From NCBI GenBank assembly GCA_031398975.1, contig JANNOI010000019.1, positions 45,163 to 109,162 on the forward strand: DNA of 64,000 bases, given 5' to 3'. Made by a program: the position numbers and the translations under genes. Positions 32,182-44,325 of the stretch are shown here, one piece after another (position 1 is the first letter of the stretch; each line of letters starts with the position of its first letter). The DNA comes from JAKFWI01 sp031398975 (GTDB taxonomy: Bacteria > Pseudomonadota > Alphaproteobacteria > Caulobacterales > Aquidulcibacteraceae). The notes under the pieces were generated by a model. That model had not been told where the DNA came from. It did no database searches and saw nothing but the letters and a program-made list of their open reading frames with translations.

Positions 32182-33699
32182 ATGACGATGTTTGGAAAAC
32201 GCAGCGCCGCCGAAGCGCCGCCCGCGCCGGGCCCCGCCCTGCCCGGCGCGCGTGCGCCGCAAGCCTCAAACGGGCCGCCCAAGCCCGCCGCGGGCGCCAC
32301 GGCGATGCGCGCCAACCCGGTCCCGCCGCCGATGCCGGCCAAGCCGTCAGCGCCCCCGCCCAAACCCCCGCCAGGCCCGAACAAGTCTCAAAACGACGGC
32401 GCAAAGGGCGTGGATTTCCGCTCCGAGGATTTCTACCGCGTCAAGTCAACCATCTTCACGGCGCTGATCGAGACCATCGATCTCGCCCAGCTCGCCCAAC
32501 TCGATCCCGAGAGCGCACGCGAGGAGATCCGCGACATCGTCGCCGAGATCATCTCGATCAAGAACGTCGTCATGTCTATCGCCGAGCAGGAGATCCTGCT
32601 TGAAGACATCTGCAACGACGTGCTGGGCTACGGGCCGCTTGAACCGCTGCTGGCGCGCGACGACATCGCCGACATTATGGTGAACGGCGCGAGCGCGGTG
32701 TTCATCGAAGTCAGCGGCAAAGTCAGCAAGACCAATATCCGCTTCCGCGACAACGGCCAGCTGATGAACATCTGCCAGCGGATCGTGTCCCAGGTGGGCC
32801 GGCGCGTCGACGAGGCCTCCCCCATCTGCGACGCCCGCCTGCCGGACGGTTCACGCGTCAACGTGATCGCCCCGCCGCTCGCGATCGACGGACCGACATT
32901 GACGATCCGCAAGTTCAAAAAGGACAAGCTGCGGCTGCAGAACCTGGTCGAGTTCGGCTCGATCTCGCCGGCGGGGGCGCGCGTGCTCTCGATCGTGGGC
33001 GCGTGCCGGTGCAACACCTTGATCTCGGGCGGCACGGGCTCGGGCAAGACGACGCTGCTCAACACGCTCACCGCCTTCATCGCTCCCGACGAGCGGGTGG
33101 TGACCTGCGAAGACGCCGCGGAACTGCAATTGCAGCAGCCCCACGTGGTGCGCCTGGAAACCCGCCCCGCCAATCTGGAAGGCGCGGGCGTCGTGACCAT
33201 GACAGACCTTGTCAAGAACTGCCTGCGGATGCGGCCGGACCGGATCATCGTGGGCGAGGTGCGCGGCCCCGAGGCGTTCGACCTTCTGCAGGCGATGAAT
33301 ACCGGCCACGACGGCTCGATGGGCACGCTGCACGCAAACTCTCCGCGCGAAGCGCTCTCGCGCCTGGAATCCATGATCACGATGGGCGGCTTCAGACTCC
33401 CTTCCAAAACGATCCGCGAGATCATCGTGGGCTCGATCGATGTGATCATCCAGGCCGCGCGCCTGCGCGACGGCTCGCGCCGCATCACCGCGATCACCGA
33501 AGTCATGGGCCTGGAAGGCGACGTGATCGTCACGCAGGACCTCTTGAACTTCGAGATCCAGGGCGAGGACGCCAACGGCAAGATCATCGGGCGCCATCGC
33601 TCCACCGGCGTCGGGCGGCCGCGCTTTTGGGAGCGCGCGCGCTATTACGGCCTTGAGAAGGAATTGGCCGCCGCGCTCGACGAAGCGGAGAAGGCCTGA
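32182..33699 (+). CDS. cpaF: Tad pilus assembly ATPase CpaF (TadA)
   Basis: This secretion ATPase, 505 residues, powers pilin extrusion and, in Caulobacter, retraction. A proline/alanine-rich N-terminus (1-70) precedes an N-terminal domain, and then a VirB11/GspE-type hexameric ATPase core with Walker A GGTGSGKTTLLN (about 281-292), the Asp box with ERVVTCEDAAELQL, Walker B RPDRIIVGEVRGPEAFD, and the His box GHDGSMGTLHANSPREAL. Its stop overlaps the tadB start by one base. Confidence 0.97.
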   Translation: MTMFGKRSAAEAPPAPGPALPGARAPQASNGPPKPAAGATAMRANPVPPPMPAKPSAPPPKPPPGPNKSQNDGAKGVDFRSEDFYRVKSTIFTALIETIDLAQLAQLDPESAREEIRDIVAEIISIKNVVMSIAEQEILLEDICNDVLGYGPLEPLLARDDIADIMVNGASAVFIEVSGKVSKTNIRFRDNGQLMNICQRIVSQVGRRVDEASPICDARLPDGSRVNVIAPPLAIDGPTLTIRKFKKDKLRLQNLVEFGSISPAGARVLSIVGACRCNTLISGGTGSGKTTLLNTLTAFIAPDERVVTCEDAAELQLQQPHVVRLETRPANLEGAGVVTMTDLVKNCLRMRPDRIIVGEVRGPEAFDLLQAMNTGHDGSMGTLHANSPREALSRLESMITMGGFRLPSKTIREIIVGSIDVIIQAARLRDGSRRITAITEVMGLEGDVIVTQDLLNFEIQGEDANGKIIGRHRSTGVGRPRFWERARYYGLEKELAAALDEAEKA

Positions 33700-34682
33700 T
33701 GGCGCTTCTGATCGCGCTTGTCTGTTTCGCGCTGATCGGGGGCCTTGGCCTTGCGTTTGTGGGCGGCGGGGACGCAGGCTCCGCGCGCGCGGCCAAGCGC
33801 GCCAAGGCTTTCGCGGGCGGGATCAAGCGCAACGCCAAGCGCATCGACGGCGTCGAGCAGGCCAACATCAAGCGCAAACAGGCCAACGCCGAAGCGCTGA
33901 AGGAATTGAGCGAGCGCCAGAAGCGGTCGCGCAAGTTTCGGTTCTCGATCAAGGGGCGGATCGCCCAGAGCGGCCTTGCGTTCTCACCCGCCGTGTTCTG
34001 GATCGCGTCCGGCCTGCTGGGCGCGGCGGCGGCGCTGATCGCTTTGATCCTCGGCGCGCCGCTGTGGATGACGGGGCTCGCGGCGCTGGCGGCGTTTCTG
34101 GGGGTCCCGCGCTGGGCGCTCGGCATGTTGATCAGCACACGGCAGAAAAAGTTCGCAAGCCAGCTGGCCGACGGGCTCGATATCATCGTGCGCGGCGTCA
34201 AGTCCGGCCTGCCGCTGGCCCAGTGCATGCGCATCATCGCGAGCGAAAGCCCCGAGCCGCTGCGCGGGGAGTTCAAAACGATCGTCGACGCCCAGAGCAT
34301 GGGCTCCCCGCTCGACCAGAACCTGCAGAAGCTCTATGAGCGGATGCCGCTGCCCGAGGTGAACTTCTTCGTCATTGTGCTGATCATCCAGCAAAAGACG
34401 GGCGGCAACCTTTCCGAAGCGCTGGGCAATCTCTCCACCGTGCTGCGTTCGCGCAAGATGCTGAAGGAGAAGATCAAGGCGCTGTCCTCGGAGGCGAAGG
34501 CGTCCGCCATGATCATCGGCGCCCTGCCCTTCATCGTGATGATCCTCGTTTACTTTACGAAGCGCGACTACATCCTCACCCTGTTCACCCACCCGACAGG
34601 CCACCTTATCCTTATGGGGGCGGCGACGATGTACGGGATGGGCATCATGGTGATGCGCAACATGATCAACTTCAAGTTCTGA
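33699..34682 (+). CDS. tadB: Tad pilus inner-membrane protein TadB
   Basis: The 327-residue protein has a GspF-type domain (about 165-290) with LADGLDIIVRGVKSGLPLAQ and FFVIVLIIQQKTGGNLSEAL, and membrane segments at the N-terminus (IALVCFALIGGLGLAFV), near 95-130, and at the C-terminus. It forms the inner-membrane platform with TadC. It is coupled to cpaF by overlap of stop and start (TGATG). Confidence 0.95.
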   Translation: MALLIALVCFALIGGLGLAFVGGGDAGSARAAKRAKAFAGGIKRNAKRIDGVEQANIKRKQANAEALKELSERQKRSRKFRFSIKGRIAQSGLAFSPAVFWIASGLLGAAAALIALILGAPLWMTGLAALAAFLGVPRWALGMLISTRQKKFASQLADGLDIIVRGVKSGLPLAQCMRIIASESPEPLRGEFKTIVDAQSMGSPLDQNLQKLYERMPLPEVNFFVIVLIIQQKTGGNLSEALGNLSTVLRSRKMLKEKIKALSSEAKASAMIIGALPFIVMILVYFTKRDYILTLFTHPTGHLILMGAATMYGMGIMVMRNMINFKF

Positions 34683-34691
34683 GGCGCGCGC

Positions 34692-35669
34692 GTGGATATC
34701 ATCCGCACCCTGACGGACCCGACGACGATCGCGGGCGTGCTGCTGGCGGGCGCCTCGTTCGCGGCGGTGCTGAGCGTCGCCACCCCGATGCTGAGCGGCG
34801 ACCGCCTGGGCAGCCGGCTGAAAGCGGTGGCGCAACGGCGCGAGGAGCTGCGGCGCAAAAGCCGCGCCGCGCTCGACAAGGGCCAGGGATCGCTGCGCCA
34901 CAGCAGCAAAGGCTTCATGAACGACATCGTCAAGAAGCTGAACCTTCAGACTTTGCTCGAAGATCCAAGCCTCCAGGCCAAACTCGTTCAGGCGGGGCTG
35001 CGGGGGCCGCGGCCGGTTTCGGCGTTCTACTTCTTCCGCTTCGCCCTGCCCTTCCTGTTCGCGAGCGGGGCGTTCCTCTATCTCTCCGCGGCGGGGGAGA
35101 AGCTTGGCCTGCAATGGCAGATGCAGATGGGGATTGTCGTGTTCGCCGCCGCGGCGGGGTTTTATGCGCCGAACTTTTATCTCTCCAACCTGATCTCCAA
35201 GCGGCGCGCCTCGATCATGCGCGCGTTCCCCGACGGGCTCGACATGCTGCTGATCTGCGTGGAGTCCGGCATGTCGATCGAGATGGCGCTGTCGCGGGTG
35301 TCACAGGAGATCGGGACGGGCTCGGTGGAGCTGGCGGAGGAATTGTCGCTGACGACGGCGGAGCTCTCTTATCTGCCGGACCGTCGCATGGCGTATGAGA
35401 ACCTGGCGCGGCGCACCAACCACCCCGGCGTCAAGGGCGTGGCCATGGCGCTGACTCAGGCCGAACGCTACGGCACCCCGCTCGGCAATGCGCTGCGCGT
35501 CATGTCTAAGGAGAACCGGGAACTGCGCGTCGCGCATGCGGAAAAGAAGGCAGCGGCCTTGCCCGCCCAACTCACCGTGCCGATGATCGTCTTCTTCCTG
35601 CCGGTGCTGTTTGCGGTGATCCTGGGGCCGGCTTTGATCCGGGTGTTTGAGCTGCTGGACAAGCAATAG
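34692..35669 (+). CDS. tadC: Tad pilus inner-membrane protein TadC
   Basis: This is the 325-residue partner of TadB. The GspF-type domain (about 170-290) has FPDGLDMLLICVESGMSIEMAL and VKGVAMALTQAERYGTPLGNAL, a paralogue of the TadB core. Hydrophobic segments flank it, ending with VPMIVFFLPVLFAVILGPALI. The start is GTG at 34692, nine bases after tadB. It is the last gene of the plus-strand operon and faces the tadD-like gene on the other strand. Confidence 0.94.
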   Translation: MDIIRTLTDPTTIAGVLLAGASFAAVLSVATPMLSGDRLGSRLKAVAQRREELRRKSRAALDKGQGSLRHSSKGFMNDIVKKLNLQTLLEDPSLQAKLVQAGLRGPRPVSAFYFFRFALPFLFASGAFLYLSAAGEKLGLQWQMQMGIVVFAAAAGFYAPNFYLSNLISKRRASIMRAFPDGLDMLLICVESGMSIEMALSRVSQEIGTGSVELAEELSLTTAELSYLPDRRMAYENLARRTNHPGVKGVAMALTQAERYGTPLGNALRVMSKENRELRVAHAEKKAAALPAQLTVPMIVFFLPVLFAVILGPALIRVFELLDKQ

Positions 35670-35703
35670 CGCGAAAGCCAGCACCCAGTCCGACGTAAAT
35701 GTT

Positions 35704-36516
35704 TTACCGCGGCGTCTTCTCGCCCAGATCGTCCCAGCGGCGCGCGTCGGTGAGCAGGCCGCGCAGATACGCCATATTGTTGGCCACCAGGGCGGGCGGC
35801 AGATCGACCCTCTGCAATTGCTCGGCCTCGGCGAAGCGGCCCTGCAGGCCTACCGCCAGCGCGAGGTTCTGACGCGTCTCCGCTCCGGCGCCGGCGAGGG
35901 CTGCGGCCTGGCGCAGGAATGCCTCCGCCTGCGGCGCTTCTCCCGTCATCAGGTGGGAGACGCCCAGATTGGTGAGCACACCCGGCTCGTCCGGCTTGAT
36001 CGCCAGCGCCTCGCGGTAGCGCGCGCGGGCCTCCTCGAAGCGGCCCTGCTCGTCGAGCGCGACCCCGATGGCCGAGCGCACGCGCCAATCTTGGGGATCG
36101 GCGTCTGCAAGGGTGGTGAGCGGGCGCAACGCCTCGCCGCTGCGCTTGGACGCGATCAGCGACAGCCCGAGCGTGCGCAGCAGCCGGCGATCGTCGGGGA
36201 AGCGCGCCAGGCCTTCGGCGGCCACCTCCACCGCCCGCGCCGAGCGCCCGCCCTTGCGCAGCGCCTCCGCAAAGCCGACCGTGGCCTCCGCATCCTCGGG
36301 GTGGGCCTCGTGCTCGCCGGCCCAATACATCATCTGCGCCAGGATATCCTTGCGCCCGATCGCGGCGCGGGCGGCGTGATCGATCGCCGGCGCCCCCTGC
36401 CCGGCTTTAGCCGCGGCGGGGGTTTCTCCGTTCGCGGTATCGGCGCCCCGCGCATGCGCGCACGCACCAAGCGCGAGCGCGGCCAGGAGGGGCGTGAGCG
36501 GCGGCGCTGGTTTCAT
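35704..36516 (-). CDS. TadD-like tetratricopeptide lipoprotein
   Basis: About 270 residues. A lipoprotein signal PLLAALALGAC has its cysteine near residue 19. Tetratricopeptide repeats follow across residues 60-230, for example DWRVRSAIGVALDEQGRFEEARARYREAL and PGVLTNLGVSHLMTGEAPQAEAFL, read in parts. TadD-type lipoproteins accompany Tad loci and are thought to help secretin assembly. It is convergent to tadC, so it belongs to the locus but not the operon. The ATG at 36516 is chosen for the canonical signal peptide; an ATG at 36537 would add seven residues. Confidence 0.85.
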   Translation of the reverse strand: MKPAPPLTPLLAALALGACAHARGADTANGETPAAAKAGQGAPAIDHAARAAIGRKDILAQMMYWAGEHEAHPEDAEATVGFAEALRKGGRSARAVEVAAEGLARFPDDRRLLRTLGLSLIASKRSGEALRPLTTLADADPQDWRVRSAIGVALDEQGRFEEARARYREALAIKPDEPGVLTNLGVSHLMTGEAPQAEAFLRQAAALAGAGAETRQNLALAVGLQGRFAEAEQLQRVDLPPALVANNMAYLRGLLTDARRWDDLGEKTPR

Positions 36517-36627
36517 CGCCCCATTCTGGGCGATCATGCTCAACAATCGGTAAAGGCCCCCGGGGGCGAAGGGGGGAGGCGGCGAAAACCGATGGGCTTT
36601 TTCGGCGGGGCGATTACCATCGGCGGC

Positions 36628-38014
36628 ATGGAATTCACCGCTTTCCTCCCTGCGCCGCAGCCTGCGGCGATCCCGGTGGAGGCGCTGGCTTCGCAGGACT
36701 TCGCGGGCTGGCTCGAGGCGCAGACCCCACGCCTGCGCACTTTGGCTGAGGGCCAGGACTTCAAGGCCCAGAGCGGGCGGCTGCTGCTGGCGCCCGATGG
36801 CGAGGGGCGGATCGAGCGGGCTGTCTTCGGGCTGGGGGACAAGCCCTCCCCCATGCTGCTCAGCGCGCTGGCCGCGCTGCTGCCGGGCGGGGCCTACCGC
36901 CTCGAGGCCCATCCGTTTGACGCAACGCTGGCCGCGCTCGCCTGGGCTTTGGGCGGCTATTCCTTCACCCGCTACAAACCGAGCGCGCGCATGCCCGCCC
37001 GCCTCTCCCCCCCTGGCGGGCGCGGACATGGGCGAGGCGGAGCGGATCGCGCGCGCCGTGTTCCGGGTGCGCGACCTCGTGAACACCCCCGCCAACGCCA
37101 TGGGGCCGGAGGCCCTCCATGCGGCGGCGCAGGCGGGGGCGGCGGCGGGGGGCGCTGCGTTCACCGCCTGGGTGGGGCAGGATTTGCTGGCGGCGAACTT
37201 CCCGCTGATCCACGCCGTGGGCGCGGCCGCCCGCGAGGCCCCGCGCCTGCTGCACCTGGCCTGGACGCCCGGGGATAAGCCCGCGCGCGCCCACATCGTG
37301 CTGGTGGGCAAGGGGGTGACGTTCGATTCCGGCGGCCTCAACGTGAAGCCCGAAGCGGGCATGCGGTGGATGAAGAAGGACATGGGCGGGGCCGCCCACG
37401 CGCTCGCGCTGGGGGAGCTGATCATGGAGGCGCGCCTGCCGGTTCGCCTCGATGTGTGGCTGCCGGTGGTGGAGAACGCGATCTCCGGCGCCGCCATGCG
37501 CCCGGGCGATATCGTGCGCAGCCGCAAGGGCCTGAGCGTGGAGATCGACAATACCGACGCCGAGGGCCGCCTGATCCTGGCCGATGCGCTCACCCGCGCC
37601 AGCGAAGACAAGCCCGATCTGATCGTCGATTTCGCAACCCTGACCGGGGCGGCGCGCGCCGCGCTCGGCCCCGATCTCGCCCCGCTCTATACCGACGACG
37701 AGGCGCTCGCGCAGGAACTGCTCCAGGCCGGGCGCGACACGTTCGACCCCCTGTGGCGGATGCCGCTATGGGCCGGCTACGAGCCCGAGATCGAGAGCCC
37801 GATCGCGGACCTGAAAAACACCGGAGACGGGGCGATGGCCGGCTCCGTGGCGGCGGCGCTGTTCCTGCGGCGCTTTGTGGACGCTCCCGCCTGGGCCCAT
37901 TTCGACCTCTATTCCTGGGCGGCCAAGGCCAGGCCCGGGCGCCCCGCGGGCGGGGAGGCGCAGGCGCTGCGCGCGGTGTATGCGATGCTGCAACGCCGCT
38001 TTGGAGAGGGGTGA
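36628..38014 (+). pseudogene. Leucyl aminopeptidase family (M17), frameshifted at a C7 tract
   Basis: The M17 metallo-aminopeptidase is read in two frames. The N-terminal domain runs from the ATG at 36628 (MEFTAFLPAPQPAA) to about 37006. The catalytic domain continues in the next frame from about 37007 to 38014. It has DLVNTPANAMGPEAL, VGKGVTFDSGGLNVKP, the metal-binding WMKKDMGGAAHALAL, the signature NTDAEGRLILADAL near 37549, and ATLTGAARAALG. Deleting one C from the seven-C run at 37007-37013 restores a single frame (RLSPLAGADMGEAERI). It is therefore a genuine recent frameshift, a phase-variable tract or a sequencing error; the rest looks fully conserved. Confidence 0.85.
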
Positions 38015-38017
38015 GGG

Positions 38018-38872
38018 ATGGCGGGCGAGCGTGATCCGCGCCGGACGCCCGCGCGGGGAGACGTCGCGGCGGCGCATCTGGAGGGGCTGGTGACGGCGGA
38101 ACGCTACGTGCAGGGCCAAGCCTACCAGGTCAGCGCCGGCGTCGCGCCGCTGCGCCGGCGCCCGGCCCCGGACGCCATGCAGGAAACCCAGCTCCTGTTC
38201 GGCGAAACCTTCACCCTGTACGATGAGGCGGACGGCTGGGGTTGGGGCCAGGCCGATCTCGATTCCTATGTCGGCTATGTGGACATGGAGGCGCTCTCGG
38301 CGCCCCCGGTGGAGCCCACCCACAAGATCGCGGCGCTGCGGACGTACGTGTTCTCAGAACCCGACCTGAAATCCGCGCCGCTCGCCCTGCTCTCCCTCAA
38401 CGCGCGACTCACCGCGCGGGAAACGAAAGGCCGCTTCGCGCGGATCGCCCGTTGGGAGGGCTGGGTATTCGAGGGCCATCTCCGCCCCCTCGACGCTCGC
38501 GCACCCGATTGGGTGGCGGTGGCGGAGGGTTTCCTCGGCGCGCCGTACCTCTGGGGCGGGCGGGAAAGCCTGGGGCTGGATTGTTCGGGCCTGATCCAGA
38601 GCGCGCTGGGCGCCGCCGCCATCCCCGCCCCGCGCGATACCGACATGCAGGAGCGTGAACTCGGGCGCCCGGTGGCGGCGGCGGAGGATCTTTCCGGGCT
38701 TCAGCGCGGGGATCTGGTGTTCTGGGCGGGGCATGTGGGCGTGATGCTGGACGCGACGCGGCTGCTGCACGCCAACGCCCACCACATGGCCACCGCCATC
38801 GAGCCGCTGCGCGAAGCGGCCGCCCGCCTCCACCCCCTCGTCGGCCCGATCCGCGCGGTGAAGCGCTTATAG
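38018..38872 (+). CDS. NlpC/P60 family peptidoglycan endopeptidase with SH3-like domains
   Basis: The 284-residue protein has two bacterial SH3-like domains (about 35-95 and 105-160, each with a YVGYVDME or EGWVFEGHL end). An NlpC/P60 catalytic domain follows with C189 (LGLDCSGLIQ), H239 (WAGHVGVML) and H251 (LLHANAHH). Such enzymes cleave peptide stems of peptidoglycan; no signal peptide is apparent, which is common in alphaproteobacterial members found near M17 aminopeptidases, suggesting a role in muropeptide recycling. It begins 3 bases after the aminopeptidase stop, so the two genes form an operon. Confidence 0.9.
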   Translation: MAGERDPRRTPARGDVAAAHLEGLVTAERYVQGQAYQVSAGVAPLRRRPAPDAMQETQLLFGETFTLYDEADGWGWGQADLDSYVGYVDMEALSAPPVEPTHKIAALRTYVFSEPDLKSAPLALLSLNARLTARETKGRFARIARWEGWVFEGHLRPLDARAPDWVAVAEGFLGAPYLWGGRESLGLDCSGLIQSALGAAAIPAPRDTDMQERELGRPVAAAEDLSGLQRGDLVFWAGHVGVMLDATRLLHANAHHMATAIEPLREAAARLHPLVGPIRAVKRL

Positions 38873-38875
38873 GCT

Positions 38876-39556
38876 TTAGCCCGGGACGTTCGCGCCCTCG
38901 GCGGGCTCGGCAGGGGCGGGCGGGGTTTGCTCCGTCGCGGCGGGCGCTTCGGGCGGGGCGTCTGCGGGCGCGTTCCCCTCCGGGGCTGGGGCTTGCGGGG
39001 GCAAGGGCGCAGGGATGGAAGCGGGGCTCGGCGACAGCGAGCGCAGATAGGCGATCACCTGGCCCCGCTCTTCCGGCCGCTTCAGGCCGACGAAGGCCAT
39101 GATCGTGCCCTTGATGTGGCGGTTGGGGGCAGTGAGGAAGGCGTTCAATTCCTCATAGGTCCAATCCTTGGAATGGGCCTTCATGGCGGAGGAATAGGCG
39201 AAGCCCGCATGCGCGGCCGACGTCCGGTTGACGACATTATAGAGGTTCGGCCCGGTCTGGTTGGGGCCCCCGGACACGAATGTGTGGCAGCTCGCGCATT
39301 TCGCGGCGGCGACCTTTTCCCCCAACGCCGCCGCATCGGCACTGGCCAGCAGCACGCCCCAATCCATCGGCGCCTCCTCGGCCGGCCCGCCGCCGCCGCC
39401 GATCGGGGTGAGCTGGCTGGAGATATCGATGGAATAGCCCGGCTTTTCGGGGAAATGGGGGTGGAAGGCGGTCTCGCTCACCGTGCCTAGGCCCATCACC
39501 ACCAGCAGCGAAGCCAAGGTCACGCCGGCGATCGTGTTGAACCTCAGATCGGACAT
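38876..39556 (-). CDS. Membrane-anchored cytochrome c (CycM/c552 type)
   Basis: About 226 residues. An N-terminal membrane anchor (TIAGVTLASLLVVMGLG) is followed by a class I cytochrome c domain with heme motif C87-A-S-C90-H91 and axial M153 (GTIMAFVGL), and a proline/alanine-rich tail of about 50 residues. Proteins of this type carry electrons between the bc1 complex and terminal oxidase in alphaproteobacteria. The start at 39556 (MSDLRFNTI) leads straight into the anchor. The extended P/A tail is unusual and may be a flexible periplasmic tether. Confidence 0.92.
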   Translation of the reverse strand: MSDLRFNTIAGVTLASLLVVMGLGTVSETAFHPHFPEKPGYSIDISSQLTPIGGGGGPAEEAPMDWGVLLASADAAALGEKVAAAKCASCHTFVSGGPNQTGPNLYNVVNRTSAAHAGFAYSSAMKAHSKDWTYEELNAFLTAPNRHIKGTIMAFVGLKRPEERGQVIAYLRSLSPSPASIPAPLPPQAPAPEGNAPADAPPEAPAATEQTPPAPAEPAEGANVPG

Positions 39557-39700
39557 GAACGCGCTTCTCCACTGGCCGGGCCTCACGCCCATCTCTTGTT
39601 GTCGCGCCTTATGGCGCGCTAATCCTTACTCGCCAAGGCGACCCCGGGGCGCAGGGGCGCGCCCCGCGTCGAACCGCCACACACAAATCCCCCGATATCC

Positions 39701-40450
39701 ATGACCGACGCACCAAGCGCCCTGATCGTCATCCCCGCGCGCCTCGCCGCCACCCGCCTGCCCGGCAAACCGCTGGCCGATCTGCACGGCCGGCCGATGA
39801 TCGCCTGGATGGTGGACATAGCGATTCGCGCGCGCCTCGGCGCGGTGCTGGTGGCCGCCGGCGACGAAGCGATCGCCGAGGCCGCCGCCGCCGCAGGCGC
39901 CCGCGCCGTGCTGACCGACCCCGCTCTGCCCTCCGGCACGGACCGCGTGCACGCCGCCCTGCCCCCCGGAGACGACGCGGACGTGATCGTCAATCTGCAG
40001 GGGGATATGCCGACGCTGGACCCCGCCCTGATCGCGACCGCCGTGCGGGTGCTGGCGGAGAGCGGGGCCGATATCGCCACCCTCGCCTCCCCTTCCACGG
40101 ACCCCGCAGACCGCGAAAACCCCAACCTCGTCAAGGCGATCGTCGCCCTACAACCGGGCGCGGCCTTCGGGCGGGCGCTCTATTTCACCCGCGCGCCTGC
40201 GCCCTGGGGGGAGGGGCCGGTGCTGCGCCATGTGGGGCTTTACGTTTATCGCCGCGCGGCGCTGAGCCGCTTCGTGGCCGCGCCCCCCTCGCCGCTGGAG
40301 CAGCGCGAGAAGCTGGAGCAGCTGCGGGCGCTGGAGATGGGCCTCGCCATCGCCGTGGGGATCGTGGCGGACTTCCCGAAGGGCGTTGATTCCGCGCCCG
40401 ATCTCGAAGCGGCGCGGGCGCTGCTGGCGGCGCGGCCCGCGAGCGGCTAA
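39701..40450 (+). CDS. kdsB: 3-deoxy-manno-octulosonate cytidylyltransferase
   Basis: The enzyme activates KDO as CMP-KDO for lipopolysaccharide inner-core synthesis. The 249-residue protein has the CTP-binding VIPARLAATRLPGKPLADL, ALPSGTDRVHAAL, NLQGDMPTLDP (the family usually has QGDEP), HVGLYVYRRAAL and QREKLEQLRALEMG. It is followed 10 bases later by pheA. The Met in place of Glu in QGDxP is a small departure from the textbook motif. Confidence 0.95.
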   Translation: MTDAPSALIVIPARLAATRLPGKPLADLHGRPMIAWMVDIAIRARLGAVLVAAGDEAIAEAAAAAGARAVLTDPALPSGTDRVHAALPPGDDADVIVNLQGDMPTLDPALIATAVRVLAESGADIATLASPSTDPADRENPNLVKAIVALQPGAAFGRALYFTRAPAPWGEGPVLRHVGLYVYRRAALSRFVAAPPSPLEQREKLEQLRALEMGLAIAVGIVADFPKGVDSAPDLEAARALLAARPASG

Positions 40451-40460
40451 GCCCTCGCCG

Positions 40461-41300
40461 ATGAACAAACTCCGCATCTCCTACCAGGGCGAACCCGGCG
40501 CCAATTCCCACACGGCTTGCGTCGAGGCCCGGCCCGATTACGAGCCCCTCCCCTGCCCCACTTTCGAGGACGCCTTCGCCGCCGTCTCCGAGGGGGCTGC
40601 CGCGCTCGCCATGATCCCGATCGAGAACTCGATCGCCGGGCGCGTCGCCGACATCCACCACCTGCTCCCCGATTCGGGCCTGCATATCGTCGGCGAGCAC
40701 TTCCTGCCGATCCATTTTCACCTGATGGCCCTGCCGGGGGTGCGCCTCGAGGAGCTCGCGCACGTGCAGAGCCACGTCCACGCGCTGGGCCAATGCCGCA
40801 AGATCATCCGCCGGCTGGGGCTGAAGCCGCATGTGGGCGGCGATACGGCGGGCTCCGCCCGCGAGGTGGCCGAGCTTCAGGACCGCACCCGCGCCGCGCT
40901 CGCGCCCCCGCTGGCGGCGTCGATCTACGGCCTTGATGTGCTGGCCGAAAACGTCGAGGACGCGGCGGACAACACAACCCGCTTCATCGTGCTCTCGCGC
41001 ACGCCAGCGCCCGCGCCCGCGGGCCAGGGCCGGTGCGTGACGAGCTTTGTGTTCCGCGTGCGCAACGTCCCGGCGGCCCTCTACAAGGCCATGGGCGGCT
41101 TCGCCACGAACGGCGTGAACATGACCAAACTCGAGAGCTATCAGATCGGGGGCAGCTTCACCGCCACGCAATTCTACGCCGAGGTGGAGGCCCACCCGGA
41201 AGAGCGCCCGCTCGCCCTCGCGCTCGAGGAGCTCAACTTCTTCTCAAGCGAGCTGCGCATCCTCGGAACTTACCCCGCCGCGCCCTTCCGGGCGGGCTGA
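40461..41300 (+). CDS. pheA: Prephenate dehydratase
   Basis: The enzyme converts prephenate to phenylpyruvate in phenylalanine synthesis. The 279-residue protein has a dehydratase domain (1-185) with ISYQGEPGANSH, IPIENSIAGRVADIHHLL, the TRF motif NTTRFIVLSR near 175-184, and a C-terminal ACT domain (200-270) with the ESYQIGG effector-binding loop and the GVNMTKLESY strand. There is no chorismate mutase domain, as in most alphaproteobacteria. The ATG at 40461 matches the family. Confidence 0.96.
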   Translation: MNKLRISYQGEPGANSHTACVEARPDYEPLPCPTFEDAFAAVSEGAAALAMIPIENSIAGRVADIHHLLPDSGLHIVGEHFLPIHFHLMALPGVRLEELAHVQSHVHALGQCRKIIRRLGLKPHVGGDTAGSAREVAELQDRTRAALAPPLAASIYGLDVLAENVEDAADNTTRFIVLSRTPAPAPAGQGRCVTSFVFRVRNVPAALYKAMGGFATNGVNMTKLESYQIGGSFTATQFYAEVEAHPEERPLALALEELNFFSSELRILGTYPAAPFRAG

Positions 41301-41308
41301 AGCCGCGC

Positions 41309-44029
<2,721 letters not shown>

Positions 44030-44325
44030 GGCGCGATCTTAACCGAGAGCGGAACGCACAAGCGCGGCGGCGCGGGGGCGAAAAAAGTGCGGCGTGAACG
44101 CCAGCGCCCGGCGGACGCGGCTCGAAACGGATCCTCGCATATCATCGCCCGCGCAGAAGCGCGCGTGCGGAAAGGCCCTCGACTCGCGCATTGGCGAGAC
44201 TTAAGGACGGCGCCGAAGGGTGTCAATGCGAGGCCCAGGCCGCCCTGCCGGCCGGGCGCGCCGGCGCCTGGACCCGCGGCGCGCTGCGTCGCCGCCGCCC
44301 GCCCACGCGTTTGAGGGACCATGCC

